This document shows positions 37,623 to 45,142 of a DNA stretch of 64,000 nucleotides, piece by piece; within the stretch, counting starts at the first letter, position 1; each line of letters begins with the position of its first letter. The position numbers and the translations under genes were made by a program. The notes under the pieces are model-generated. The model did not search any database, was not told where the DNA came from, and worked only from the letters and a program-made list of their open reading frames with translations. Location of the stretch: the NCBI GenBank assembly GCA_047602465.1, contig JASGHF010000001.1:1860001-1924000 (forward strand), in the 5' to 3' direction. This stretch comes from JADZAI01 sp047602465. GTDB lineage: Bacteria; Pseudomonadota; Alphaproteobacteria; Micropepsales; Micropepsaceae.

Positions 37623-38174
37623 ATGATCAAGGAAGGACGCCTGAAGGCATTCAATTTCCAGAAATGGATCGAGGACAACAAGCATCTGCTCAAGCCGCCG
37701 GTCGGCAATCAGCAGGTGTTCAAGGACGCCGGGCTGATGGTCACGGTCGTCGGCGGCCCGAACCAGCGCGCCGATTTCCACGACGACCCGGTCGAGGAGT
37801 TCTTCTATCAGCTCAAGGGTGACATGGTGCTGAAAGTCGTGGATAACGGCGAGCATTACGACATCCCGATCCGCGAGGGCGACGTGTTCCTGCTGCCGCC
37901 GCATGTGCGCCATTCCCCGCAGCGCCCGCAAGAGGGCTCGATCGGTCTGGTGATCGAGCCCGAGCGGCCGGAAGGCGCGCTGGATGCGATCGAATGGTAT
38001 TGCTTCGGCTGCAAGGCGCTGGTCCACCGCGCCGAGATCGACCTGGAAAGCATCGTCGACGACCTGCCGCCGATCTATACCGCCTTCTACGACGACATCG
38101 CGGCGCGCACCTGTCCGCAATGCGGCGAGTTGCACCCCGGCAAGACGCCGCCGGAAGGCTGGGTACAGCTGTGA
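37623..38174 (+). CDS. nbaC: 3-hydroxyanthranilate 3,4-dioxygenase
   Basis: 183 residues from ATG 37623 (GGAGG box upstream). A cupin whose iron ligands fit His53 and Glu59 (FHDDPVEEFFYQ) and His97 (VRHSPQRP), the same spacing as in the characterised Cupriavidus enzyme. The C-terminal rubredoxin-like zinc site is present too (CFGC at 127-130, CPQC at 164-167), a bacterial feature. It opens 3-hydroxyanthranilate to 2-amino-3-carboxymuconate semialdehyde, which closes to quinolinate or is degraded further. No ACMS decarboxylase is seen nearby. It is the central enzyme of the cargo operon and is intact. Confidence 0.92.
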   Translation: MIKEGRLKAFNFQKWIEDNKHLLKPPVGNQQVFKDAGLMVTVVGGPNQRADFHDDPVEEFFYQLKGDMVLKVVDNGEHYDIPIREGDVFLLPPHVRHSPQRPQEGSIGLVIEPERPEGALDAIEWYCFGCKALVHRAEIDLESIVDDLPPIYTAFYDDIAARTCPQCGELHPGKTPPEGWVQL

Positions 38175-38992
38175 CCCGCGCCGCGTACCAGGGGGCCAGG
38201 GTGGTGCTGATCGGTTGGGGCGCGATCGGCACTGCCGTCGCGCGCCTGCTGGCCGAGGCCGAGAGCGATGCGCGGATCGTGGCGATCGCCGTGCGCGACC
38301 TGGCCTGCGCCCGTGCGCGCGGTATCCCCGAGGGCGCGCGGCTGATCTCGGACCCGTCGGAGCTGGCACCGCTCGATGCCGACCTGGTGGTCGAGGCCGC
38401 CGGCCGGGACAGCGTGGCCCCCTGGGGCCGCGCCGCGCTGGCGGCGGGGGTGGATTTCGCGGTCTCGTCGACCTCGGCGCTGGCGGATGCGGACCTGCTG
38501 GCAAGCCTGCGAGGGCTTGCGCGCTCGACCGGCGCGCAGCTAATCGTCCATCCCGGCGCCCTGGGCGGCATCGACGCGCTGGCCTCGGCCCGCCATATGG
38601 GCCTGGCCGAGGTCGAGCATCGCATCGTCAAGCCCGCCCGTGCCTGGGCCGGAACCGAGGCTGAGACCCTGTGCCGGCTGGACGCGCTGGACGGCCCGAC
38701 CGCTTTCTTTGCCGGCACCGCCAGCCAGGCCGCGTCGCGTTTTCCGCAGAACGCGAATGTCGCGCTGACCACCGCGCTGGCGGGGATAGGACCGGAGCGC
38801 ACCCGCGTCACCCTGATCGCCGATCCGACCGCGACCCTGAACCGGCACGAGATCAGCGCCAGCGGCGATTTCGGCACGCTCGACATCAGGATTGCCAACA
38901 ACCCCTTGCCGGAAAACCCCAAGACCTCGGCGATGACGGCGCTGAACCTGGTCCGGCTGATCCAGAACCGCAGCGCCGCGCTGGTCATCTGA
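38171..38992 (+). CDS. L-aspartate dehydrogenase-like protein (NadX family)
   Basis: 273 residues from GTG 38171, overlapping the dioxygenase stop (GTGA). The Rossmann motif is VVLIGWGAIGTAVARLLAE. VEAAGRDSVAPWGRAALAAG, VSSTSALADADLL, LIVHPGALGGIDALASA and FPQNANVALTTALAGIGPERTRV are characteristic of aspartate dehydrogenase. The enzyme interconverts aspartate and iminoaspartate with NAD(P). In this operon, beside an enzyme that can lead to quinolinate, it may act on an imine or amine intermediate; that is inference. Intact. Confidence 0.85.
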   Translation: MTRAAYQGARVVLIGWGAIGTAVARLLAEAESDARIVAIAVRDLACARARGIPEGARLISDPSELAPLDADLVVEAAGRDSVAPWGRAALAAGVDFAVSSTSALADADLLASLRGLARSTGAQLIVHPGALGGIDALASARHMGLAEVEHRIVKPARAWAGTEAETLCRLDALDGPTAFFAGTASQAASRFPQNANVALTTALAGIGPERTRVTLIADPTATLNRHEISASGDFGTLDIRIANNPLPENPKTSAMTALNLVRLIQNRSAALVI

Positions 38993-38998
38993 CCGACG

Positions 38999-39892
38999 AT
39001 GACGGGCGAGTTGATCGCATTTGGCTCGGCGGTGCTTTATGCGCTCAGCGGCGTGTCCATCGCGCGCGGCGCCCCCCAGGCGCGCGGTGACAATGGGGCG
39101 TTTCTGTCGGTCGTGATGACGGCGGCGTTCTCGCTGGCCTTCTGGTTGCTGGGCGACGGTCCCGATCTGCTGGCTGCCGGCCCGGCCCCGTGGGTGGCGA
39201 TCGCTTTGTTCATTGGCTCCGGGCTGTTCTCGACCGTGTTGGGGCGGGTCGCGATGTTTCGTGCCGTCGAGTGTGGCGGCGCGATCCGGGCCAGCATGAT
39301 GCGCCGCCTGACCCCGGTCTTTGCCGCGCTCTTCGCCGTGTTGTTGCTGTCCGAATTGCCCCGGTTGCCCGCGCTGGCGGGCATGGCGCTGATCCTGGCC
39401 GGAGTCGCGGTGCTGAGCCGGCCGGGCGGGGATGCCGGCGCGACGCGGAGGAACTGGGCCGGCTGGGGCGCCGCTTCGGCAGGCTCTTATGGGTTGGCCT
39501 ATGTGCTGCGCAAGATGGCTCTGATCCAGCTGCCAGGCGCTGCCTTCGGCGCGCTGGTTGGGGCGGTGACCGGCCTTGCCTGGTATCTTCTGGCCGCGCC
39601 ATTCAGCCGCCACGTCCGCCGCGCCGTGACCGGGTTGCTGCGCGACAGCGGACGCTGGCAGTTCGTCACCGCGACGACGATGGCATTGGCGCAGATCGGC
39701 CAGTTTATGGCGCTGCAGCGCAGCGACGTGGCGACCGTCGCGGTGATCGGCTCGACCGAGACCGTCATCAGCATCATCCTTGCAAGCCGGATCTTCGGCA
39801 CCGAAAGCAGGCCCGGCGCTCTGCTCTGGGCCGGGGCCATCCTGTCCACGGCCGGCATGGTGCTGATCTCGCTGTCATCAAACCCTGCGTGA
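38999..39892 (+). CDS. EamA/DMT-family permease
   Basis: 297 residues with ten hydrophobic segments in two EamA repeats (LIAFGSAVLYALSGVSIARG; GWGAASAGSYGLAYVLRKMAL; AGAILSTAGMVLISLS at the end). Such carriers move metabolites or drugs across the inner membrane. It lies 6 bp after the aspartate-dehydrogenase-like gene and ends the operon, so import or export of a pathway compound is likely. A truncated IS3-type remnant starts right behind its stop. Confidence 0.82.
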   Translation: MTGELIAFGSAVLYALSGVSIARGAPQARGDNGAFLSVVMTAAFSLAFWLLGDGPDLLAAGPAPWVAIALFIGSGLFSTVLGRVAMFRAVECGGAIRASMMRRLTPVFAALFAVLLLSELPRLPALAGMALILAGVAVLSRPGGDAGATRRNWAGWGAASAGSYGLAYVLRKMALIQLPGAAFGALVGAVTGLAWYLLAAPFSRHVRRAVTGLLRDSGRWQFVTATTMALAQIGQFMALQRSDVATVAVIGSTETVISIILASRIFGTESRPGALLWAGAILSTAGMVLISLSSNPA

Positions 39893-40170
39893 CTCGCGGT
39901 TTGAACCAATGGCGCCGCAATGGCTCGATCTTTCTGGAGTTCCTTCAACTGGCTGAGCTGGTCCCGGCTCAGGCCGCCATACTGCTTGCGTCACCTGCAA
40001 TAGGTAAGTTCGGAAACGCCGATCTGGCGCCGTCGTCATCCCCCGGCCGAGCAGCACTTCAACCTGCCGCCGCTGCGTCACGATCTCGTCGGGGTTGTGT
40101 CGCTCCTGTGCCGTTGTCCCCCTCCTTCATGGTCAAACCATATTTCAAGGTGGACCCGTGCAAGGGGGGA
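39893..40170 (-). mobile_element. IS3-family OrfA remnant
   Basis: On the minus strand, pieces in two frames read RHNPDEIVTQRRQVEVLLGRGM, then RKQYGGLSRDQLSQLKELQK, the typical IS3-type OrfA start. The frame is broken and the copy ends after about 80 codons at about 39940. The outer end carries GATCCCCCCTTGCACGGGTC, which looks like an IS terminal sequence. OrfB is absent, so it is inactive. Confidence 0.65.
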
Positions 40171-40870
40171 TCAGGGAACACCTGCAAGCGGCGTCGACGA
40201 CCAACGCGAGAGGGCGGCGACATCCCCGATGTCCAATATCAACGTCGGCATCCTGTGAGTGGCGACAGTTCTGGTGTCGAGTCTGTCTATGAACGACGAA
40301 GCGCTGCACGCAGAAGGCGGCGAGAATCGAAGGGCGAGCATGCTCACCCCACCGATGATTCCGTGAATTTCGCCTGTCGCTACAATTTTTTTTGCAGACG
40401 CGGCTCCCCGGTTCGCACCACGATTCGCGCTCACCGCTCTACTATTTTCGCCTTTTGGTGAACGGGAAGCTACCGCTTCCCTCCACCCTCAAGATCGGAC
40501 GCCAAACAGCTCATACGCCGGACATCGGGAATGGAGAACGAAGAGCAGTCAACAGGTTCGGCAAGGAGGGCTGTCTTTGAAGATGTGCAAAATCAGAGGA
40601 TTGGCAGGATATCAATCTAAATATCAAAAAGGATATCAGAAATGATATGCAACTAGATATGGTACCGCCAATCTCGGCGGATTTCTTGGACTGAGTGGGC
40701 AGATCACGCCGACGCAAAGAGTATTCTTTTCTTTACATGACATTGCGTCGTCATGAGGGTGACGCCCGGAATTCCGGGCGGTCGAGATGCGATGAAGTGA
40801 AATCTATATATTGATTCGTCGCCGAATCAGTGGCAGTCCTAAAGGTGCGAATCACCTGGGGCACGATGTC
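40171..40870. other. 700-bp non-coding leader of the transposition module
   Basis: No convincing gene. GC falls sharply from about 40590 to 40810. It contains the five-unit 12-bp repeat at 40607-40666, a second hairpin-like GCCCGGAATTCCGGGC palindrome at about 40767-40782, and the start region of the Ner-like gene. I looked here for a transposon end matching TGTCGGGTGACA plus TTTGTCCATTT and did not find one. Confidence 0.5.
40607..40666. repeat. Five tandem 12-bp iteron-like repeats (ATAT core)
   Basis: ATAT occurs at 40609, 40621, 40633, 40645 and 40657, exactly 12 bp apart. The units read GGATATCAATCT, AAATATCAAAAA, GGATATCAGAAA, TGATATGCAACT and AGATATGGTACC. It is AT-rich and lies about 200 bp before the Ner-like gene. 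It could be an operator for that regulator, a transposase-binding array, or an iteron-type origin. Confidence 0.6.
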
Positions 40871-41107
40871 ATGCTGGTTTTGAAGAGCAAAAGAGAGTGG
40901 CTGAAAGGCCGACTTCGTGAAAATAATTCAAGCTTTGCGCAGGTCGCCAGAGAGCTCGGCGTATCGCCTTCGGCCGTTACGCACGCGGTCTCTGGGCGCT
41001 ACAAATCTCGCATGATCATTGAAGCGCTGGCACAGCGTGTCGGCGTCGAGCCCCAAGAAATATCACCCTCAGAGCAGGGAGGCCCGAAACAGAACAAAAA
41101 ACTCTAA
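40871..41107 (+). CDS. Ner/Nlp-like small helix-turn-helix regulator
   Basis: 78 residues from ATG 40871 (a longer start at 40811 is possible). Sequence REWLKGRLRENNSSFAQVARELGVSPSAVTHAVSGRYKSRMIIEALAQRVGVEPQEI matches the Ner/Nlp type of DNA-binding protein known from phage Mu, where Ner represses the transposition operon. It lies upstream of tnsA on the same strand and so probably regulates the tns genes. The repeat array 40607-40666 is a candidate operator. It is much less GC-rich than the chromosome. Confidence 0.7.
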   Translation: MLVLKSKREWLKGRLRENNSSFAQVARELGVSPSAVTHAVSGRYKSRMIIEALAQRVGVEPQEISPSEQGGPKQNKKL

Positions 41108-41269
41108 GGGAAAAACGAAAAAGCCCGGACTGCAACACCCGGGCCAATCGCGGAAAGTCAGTGACCTCCTACACTGCCGTCATTGATCCTTCCTCCCGAA
41201 ACGAAAGTCAAGCGCTATCGCAAGCGAACCCTCGCCTGCGAACGAAACCTTGCATTCCGGAGAAGTACA

Positions 41270-41965
41270 ATGACGACCTTTCAAGGCGCGGAGCACCCCT
41301 CCGGCGCCCATGTCCTACTCATGTCTCGCGCAGCGCGCACCATCGCGATGCGCTCGCGGTACAGCTGTCGTGGTTGGACCTGGATCACCCGAAAATCCGA
41401 CGGGCGCCGCACCCGAGTGCAGTTCGAGAGCCTACTCGAACTGCTGGTTATCCAGATGACGGTTACGCTGCCCAACTTTTGGGACTTGATCGAGCAACCA
41501 TTCGAGATTGCGTTCGTCAACGCTATGGGCAAGCCTGGCACGCATCACATAGACTTGTTGGTCATGTTGAACGATGGGCGCAAGCTGGCCATCTCGGTCA
41601 AGCCTGCTGCCGAGGTCACACAGCAGTTCCGCGAAACGTTGGCGGCGGTAAAGCGTCATCTGCCCGCGCACTTGGCCGATGATCTGGTCCTCGTTACGGA
41701 TGAGGATTTTACCCGCGCGCAAGCCCAGAATGCCTTGCGCTATATTGAGTTTTGCAAGCACCGCGATCCTGAAGCCGATGATGCAGCCGCATGCGCGATT
41801 CGATCAATCTCTGGCATCGTAAAAATGTCCGATCTCGCAACGCTGACCGGCCTCGCCGGACGCGGCTACCGTGCCGCATTCCGTGCTGCGTTTCGCGGCC
41901 AACTCCAGGTCGTGACCGAGGGCGTTATTGGACCTCACACGCTGGTAAAGGTGAGGGCGGCATGA
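41270..41965 (+). CDS. tnsA: TnsA-like transposition endonuclease
   Basis: 231 residues from ATG 41270, with GGAGAAG upstream; an earlier in-frame ATG at 41183 lacks a good site. The restriction-endonuclease-like catalytic set is visible: Glu53 (FESLLELL), Asp95 (HHIDLLVML) and Lys111 (AISVKPA). In Tn7, TnsA cuts the 5' strands at the transposon ends while TnsB cuts the 3' strands, giving cut-and-paste movement. The stop overlaps the tnsB start (ATGA). The C-terminal region (KMSDLATLTGLAGRGYRAAFRAAFRG) is a possible helix-turn-helix that contacts TnsC. Confidence 0.8.
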   Translation: MTTFQGAEHPSGAHVLLMSRAARTIAMRSRYSCRGWTWITRKSDGRRTRVQFESLLELLVIQMTVTLPNFWDLIEQPFEIAFVNAMGKPGTHHIDLLVMLNDGRKLAISVKPAAEVTQQFRETLAAVKRHLPAHLADDLVLVTDEDFTRAQAQNALRYIEFCKHRDPEADDAAACAIRSISGIVKMSDLATLTGLAGRGYRAAFRAAFRGQLQVVTEGVIGPHTLVKVRAA

Positions 41966-44133
41966 GATTTAATTCGATTCCAAATTGCCGCCCTATTATG
42001 CGCTCCTTCCCTCCCGGATCAACTATCAGAATTGGGGAGATTGTATACTCATCAGATGGCGCGAATTATCGCGGGGCCACTTTGCGACGCCTCGAACAAC
42101 CGGAGGTTGTTGAACATTTCACATGGGAAGATATAGCACTTCTCCGAGCAGACGGGCGCTGGCGGTATATTCCACCGCCACCAACTAGAATAGGTTCGGC
42201 AACCTATTCACTGGACTTGACCCTTATTACTCCCAAGGCTCGTGCGAAAGTAACGTTCATGGGCAAGATACTCCACGCTATCCATGATTTGGAAGCTCGG
42301 GGTGACTTAAAGTTCACCGATCATGGGCTTGAGGAAGCCCTTACCAGAGTATGGCCAGACCTGGCTCAAGCTTTCATCAATCAGCAATTTCCAGGCCGTC
42401 AACCAAGGTTTGGTGACTATGTCGACCTTCCTGCGGTGCCGTCAAGTCGCTCTATCCGGCGCGTCTATCGCAAGTTCGTCCTATCGGGTTTTGACCTTCG
42501 CACGCTCGCGCGAAAAGAGCAGTTTGGAAAAGCTAAAAGCCACTTCGAACCGGAAGTGGAAGAATTAATCGAACATGGAATCCGAGAATTCGGCAAGGAA
42601 GGCGGCAGTGACGTCAGAACCGTCGCGGGCAACACCCGGAATATGATCAAGCGCACAAACAGCTCTCGGCTTGAAAAAGGGCTCTCGGCACTGACCATCC
42701 CCTGCCTGCGCACTATCGAGCGACGTATAGCCCGATTGGACAAGTTTGAAATGACAGCCCTGCGCGAAGGTATCGATGCTGCCCGAAAGAAGTTCGCCTC
42801 CAGTGGTCTTGGGGTTCAGCAAATGGCGCAGTTTCCCGGGGAGCGCATTGAAATTGATGAGTGGTGGGTTGATCTTTGGACCTATTTTGGTCGCCTCGGA
42901 CTGATGAAGACTCTCGCACCAGAGATCAGAGATAAGATCCCTAAAGGCCGTCGATATATTTATGCAGTCATAGACTGTGCTACCCGGTGCATTTTGGCGC
43001 TTCTCGTGGTGGCGCGGCCGAGTGCGGAGGCGGCCATGAGGGCGCTGCGCATGGCATCGGTCGACAAGACCGACTATGCACAGGCTATTGGCGCACAAAG
43101 CAGCTGGTCTTTCTGCGCCGGCTTTTCTGTAGTTTGCGCAGATACCGGGTCGGCTTTTATTTCTGCCGATTTCATGGCCGGTGTCAATGGTATTGGTGCA
43201 ACAATGCTTTTTCCACCGGTTGCCGTTCCCGAACTCCGCGCGCATGAAGAGCGATTTTTTGGTAATCTCAGCCATAATCTTGCGCCATACCTATCGGGTC
43301 GTACTTTCCCTAACCCGGTTGCGCGCGGAGATTATCCGACCGAGAGGCGCGCCGCACTGGATGATGACGACCTGACGCGCATTCTTTCGCTTTACGTCAT
43401 CGACTATTATCATAATCGGCCCCATCGAGGGTTAAACCAGCAGTCACCTGCCAATCGCTGGCGCGAGCTCGAGGATCAGTTCGCCGTGACCGAGCCGGCC
43501 GACATCCATACTCTGCGGGCGGCTCTGGGGGTAGAATTCACCCGCAAACCCTCGAAAAAGGGAATCGAGCTATTTTCGCATCATTATTCATGCGAAGCGC
43601 TGCGTCAACTCTGGTCTGAAGGCCGAAAGGCGCCACTCCGCGTCAAAGCGGATCCGGCCGACATCGGTGCCATTTCAGTGGTAATTAATGGTCGGTGGGA
43701 AACTGCAGAGGCCGTTTCGGCGACGCCACTATTCGGCGTTTCTCTCAGCGAGTGGACCGAAAAATTCCGGGCGATCAAGCAGCATTACGCCCATGAGGCG
43801 GAGCTGACCGAGCCGATCCGCATTCGAGCAATCGAGGAAATATGCGGCATAAACAAAGCTTCCCGGATTCGTGCGAGCGTTATGCCGGGGGAGCCGTCAT
43901 ATAAGCAAATCAAGGTCCTCCAAAAGAATCTGTTCCATGGTACCAGTTTCAGGTCCGGACCAGCAATTCTGGAAACTCCAGCCCAGGGCTTCTTTGGTCG
44001 AAAGATCACCCTTCCAGAGGAAGATGTACAGCTAGTGGTGGAATCGTTGAATGACGAAGAGTCAAACATAGAGACAATAAAGCAGATCGATACTGAAGTT
44101 GACGCCAGCAAATGGGGGTTTGATGATGAATAA
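41962..44133 (+). CDS. tnsB: TnsB-like DDE transposase
   Basis: 723 residues from ATG 41962. The Mu/TnsB-type integrase core has Asp299 (RIEIDEWW), Asp394 (VVCADTGSAF) and Glu430 (AHEERFFGN), a DD35E spacing, then YYHNRPHRGLNQQSPANRW. N-terminal domains before residue 280 should bind the transposon ends, and a C-terminal tail after about 640 should contact TnsC. It catalyses 3'-end cleavage and strand transfer. The gene has much lower GC than the cargo genes. It overlaps tnsC by 11 bp. Confidence 0.88.
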   Translation: MRFNSIPNCRPIMRSFPPGSTIRIGEIVYSSDGANYRGATLRRLEQPEVVEHFTWEDIALLRADGRWRYIPPPPTRIGSATYSLDLTLITPKARAKVTFMGKILHAIHDLEARGDLKFTDHGLEEALTRVWPDLAQAFINQQFPGRQPRFGDYVDLPAVPSSRSIRRVYRKFVLSGFDLRTLARKEQFGKAKSHFEPEVEELIEHGIREFGKEGGSDVRTVAGNTRNMIKRTNSSRLEKGLSALTIPCLRTIERRIARLDKFEMTALREGIDAARKKFASSGLGVQQMAQFPGERIEIDEWWVDLWTYFGRLGLMKTLAPEIRDKIPKGRRYIYAVIDCATRCILALLVVARPSAEAAMRALRMASVDKTDYAQAIGAQSSWSFCAGFSVVCADTGSAFISADFMAGVNGIGATMLFPPVAVPELRAHEERFFGNLSHNLAPYLSGRTFPNPVARGDYPTERRAALDDDDLTRILSLYVIDYYHNRPHRGLNQQSPANRWRELEDQFAVTEPADIHTLRAALGVEFTRKPSKKGIELFSHHYSCEALRQLWSEGRKAPLRVKADPADIGAISVVINGRWETAEAVSATPLFGVSLSEWTEKFRAIKQHYAHEAELTEPIRIRAIEEICGINKASRIRASVMPGEPSYKQIKVLQKNLFHGTSFRSGPAILETPAQGFFGRKITLPEEDVQLVVESLNDEESNIETIKQIDTEVDASKWGFDDE

Positions 44134-45142
44134 GAAAATTTTCGGAACTGCTATCAATAATATCGACGACATTGATCGCAACCTTGCCCGGCTGCGGGCG
44201 CGCTTTTTTGCCCATCGGCACTATAGAAAACTGCAGGAGAGTTTCTCGGCCTTATTGAATCGGCGTCGTGCCGATCTGGAGCTTGGCAACCAGAACGAGG
44301 CGCGCGGCATCGCGGTGATCGGGGATTCAGGATCCGGAAAAACAACGGCTGTCAGACGCCTGTTTTCCACGTACCCAGACCTGCAGAAATTGCAGCCTGG
44401 GATCGAAAAGGCGGAAGCGGTAAGCCTCAGCCTGCCATCCCCGGCCAGCGTCAAGTTTGTGGGGCTCGCCTGCCTGAATGTGCTTGGCTACCCGCTGCGC
44501 CGCGACCGCACCTCGGCCATCATCTGGGATTTGGTTCACAATAATCTGCGATTGCGGCAGACGCTGGTCCTGCATTTCGACGAGGCGCAGGATTTTTATG
44601 TCAACCAAAACGCCCGCGAAATGCAGTCGATGGTCAACACGCTGAAGGCATTGATGCAGAACCCCGAGTGGCCGGTCAGCATTATCCTCACCGGCATGCC
44701 GCAACTTCGGGATCTGATCAATATGGACCCACAGCTGGCCAGACGTTTTACGCCCGTTCATTTCACCAAGCTTGATTCCGCGCAGGATGGCGCGCCGATC
44801 ATGAAGATGGTCGCAGATTATGCCCAAGCGGCAGGTCTGGAGATGGCGCCTGATCTTCAAGGCGGGGCTTTTGTCCGGCGCTTGATCCACGCAGCGGCTG
44901 AAGAATTTGGGTTAACGGTGGAATTGCTCCTGTTTGCGATCGAAATCGCCCTGCGTGCCAAAGAACCGCAGCTGGATCATGCCTGCTTTGTCCAGGCATT
45001 CGCACACCGATCGGGCTGCATGCCGGATTTCAATCCCTTCCTGCGGGAGGGCTATTCCTCCATCAACGCCCGCCTGCTGTTGCTCGGCAACGCGCCGCAT
45101 GAGGATGAACCAGAACCCAAAAAGAAGGGCCGTAGGAAATGA
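44123..45142 (+). CDS. tnsC: TnsC-like AAA+ transposition regulator
   Basis: 339 residues from ATG 44123. Walker A GDSGSGKTT (residues 67-75), Walker B LVLHFDEAQD, and a sensor region SIILTGMPQLRDL. TnsC/TniB proteins form ATP-dependent filaments on target DNA and link the target selector (TniQ/TnsD) to the transposase. The basic C-terminal tail (EPKKKGRRK) may bind DNA or partners. It overlaps tniQ by 4 bp. All motifs are intact. Confidence 0.88.
   Translation: MMNKKIFGTAINNIDDIDRNLARLRARFFAHRHYRKLQESFSALLNRRRADLELGNQNEARGIAVIGDSGSGKTTAVRRLFSTYPDLQKLQPGIEKAEAVSLSLPSPASVKFVGLACLNVLGYPLRRDRTSAIIWDLVHNNLRLRQTLVLHFDEAQDFYVNQNAREMQSMVNTLKALMQNPEWPVSIILTGMPQLRDLINMDPQLARRFTPVHFTKLDSAQDGAPIMKMVADYAQAAGLEMAPDLQGGAFVRRLIHAAAEEFGLTVELLLFAIEIALRAKEPQLDHACFVQAFAHRSGCMPDFNPFLREGYSSINARLLLLGNAPHEDEPEPKKKGRRK

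Noticed and set aside
40277..40300. TGTCGAGTCTGTCTATG as the missing transposon end upstream of tnsA
   Set aside because: Only the first eight bases resemble the terminus and no TTTGTCCATTT box follows at 17 bp.
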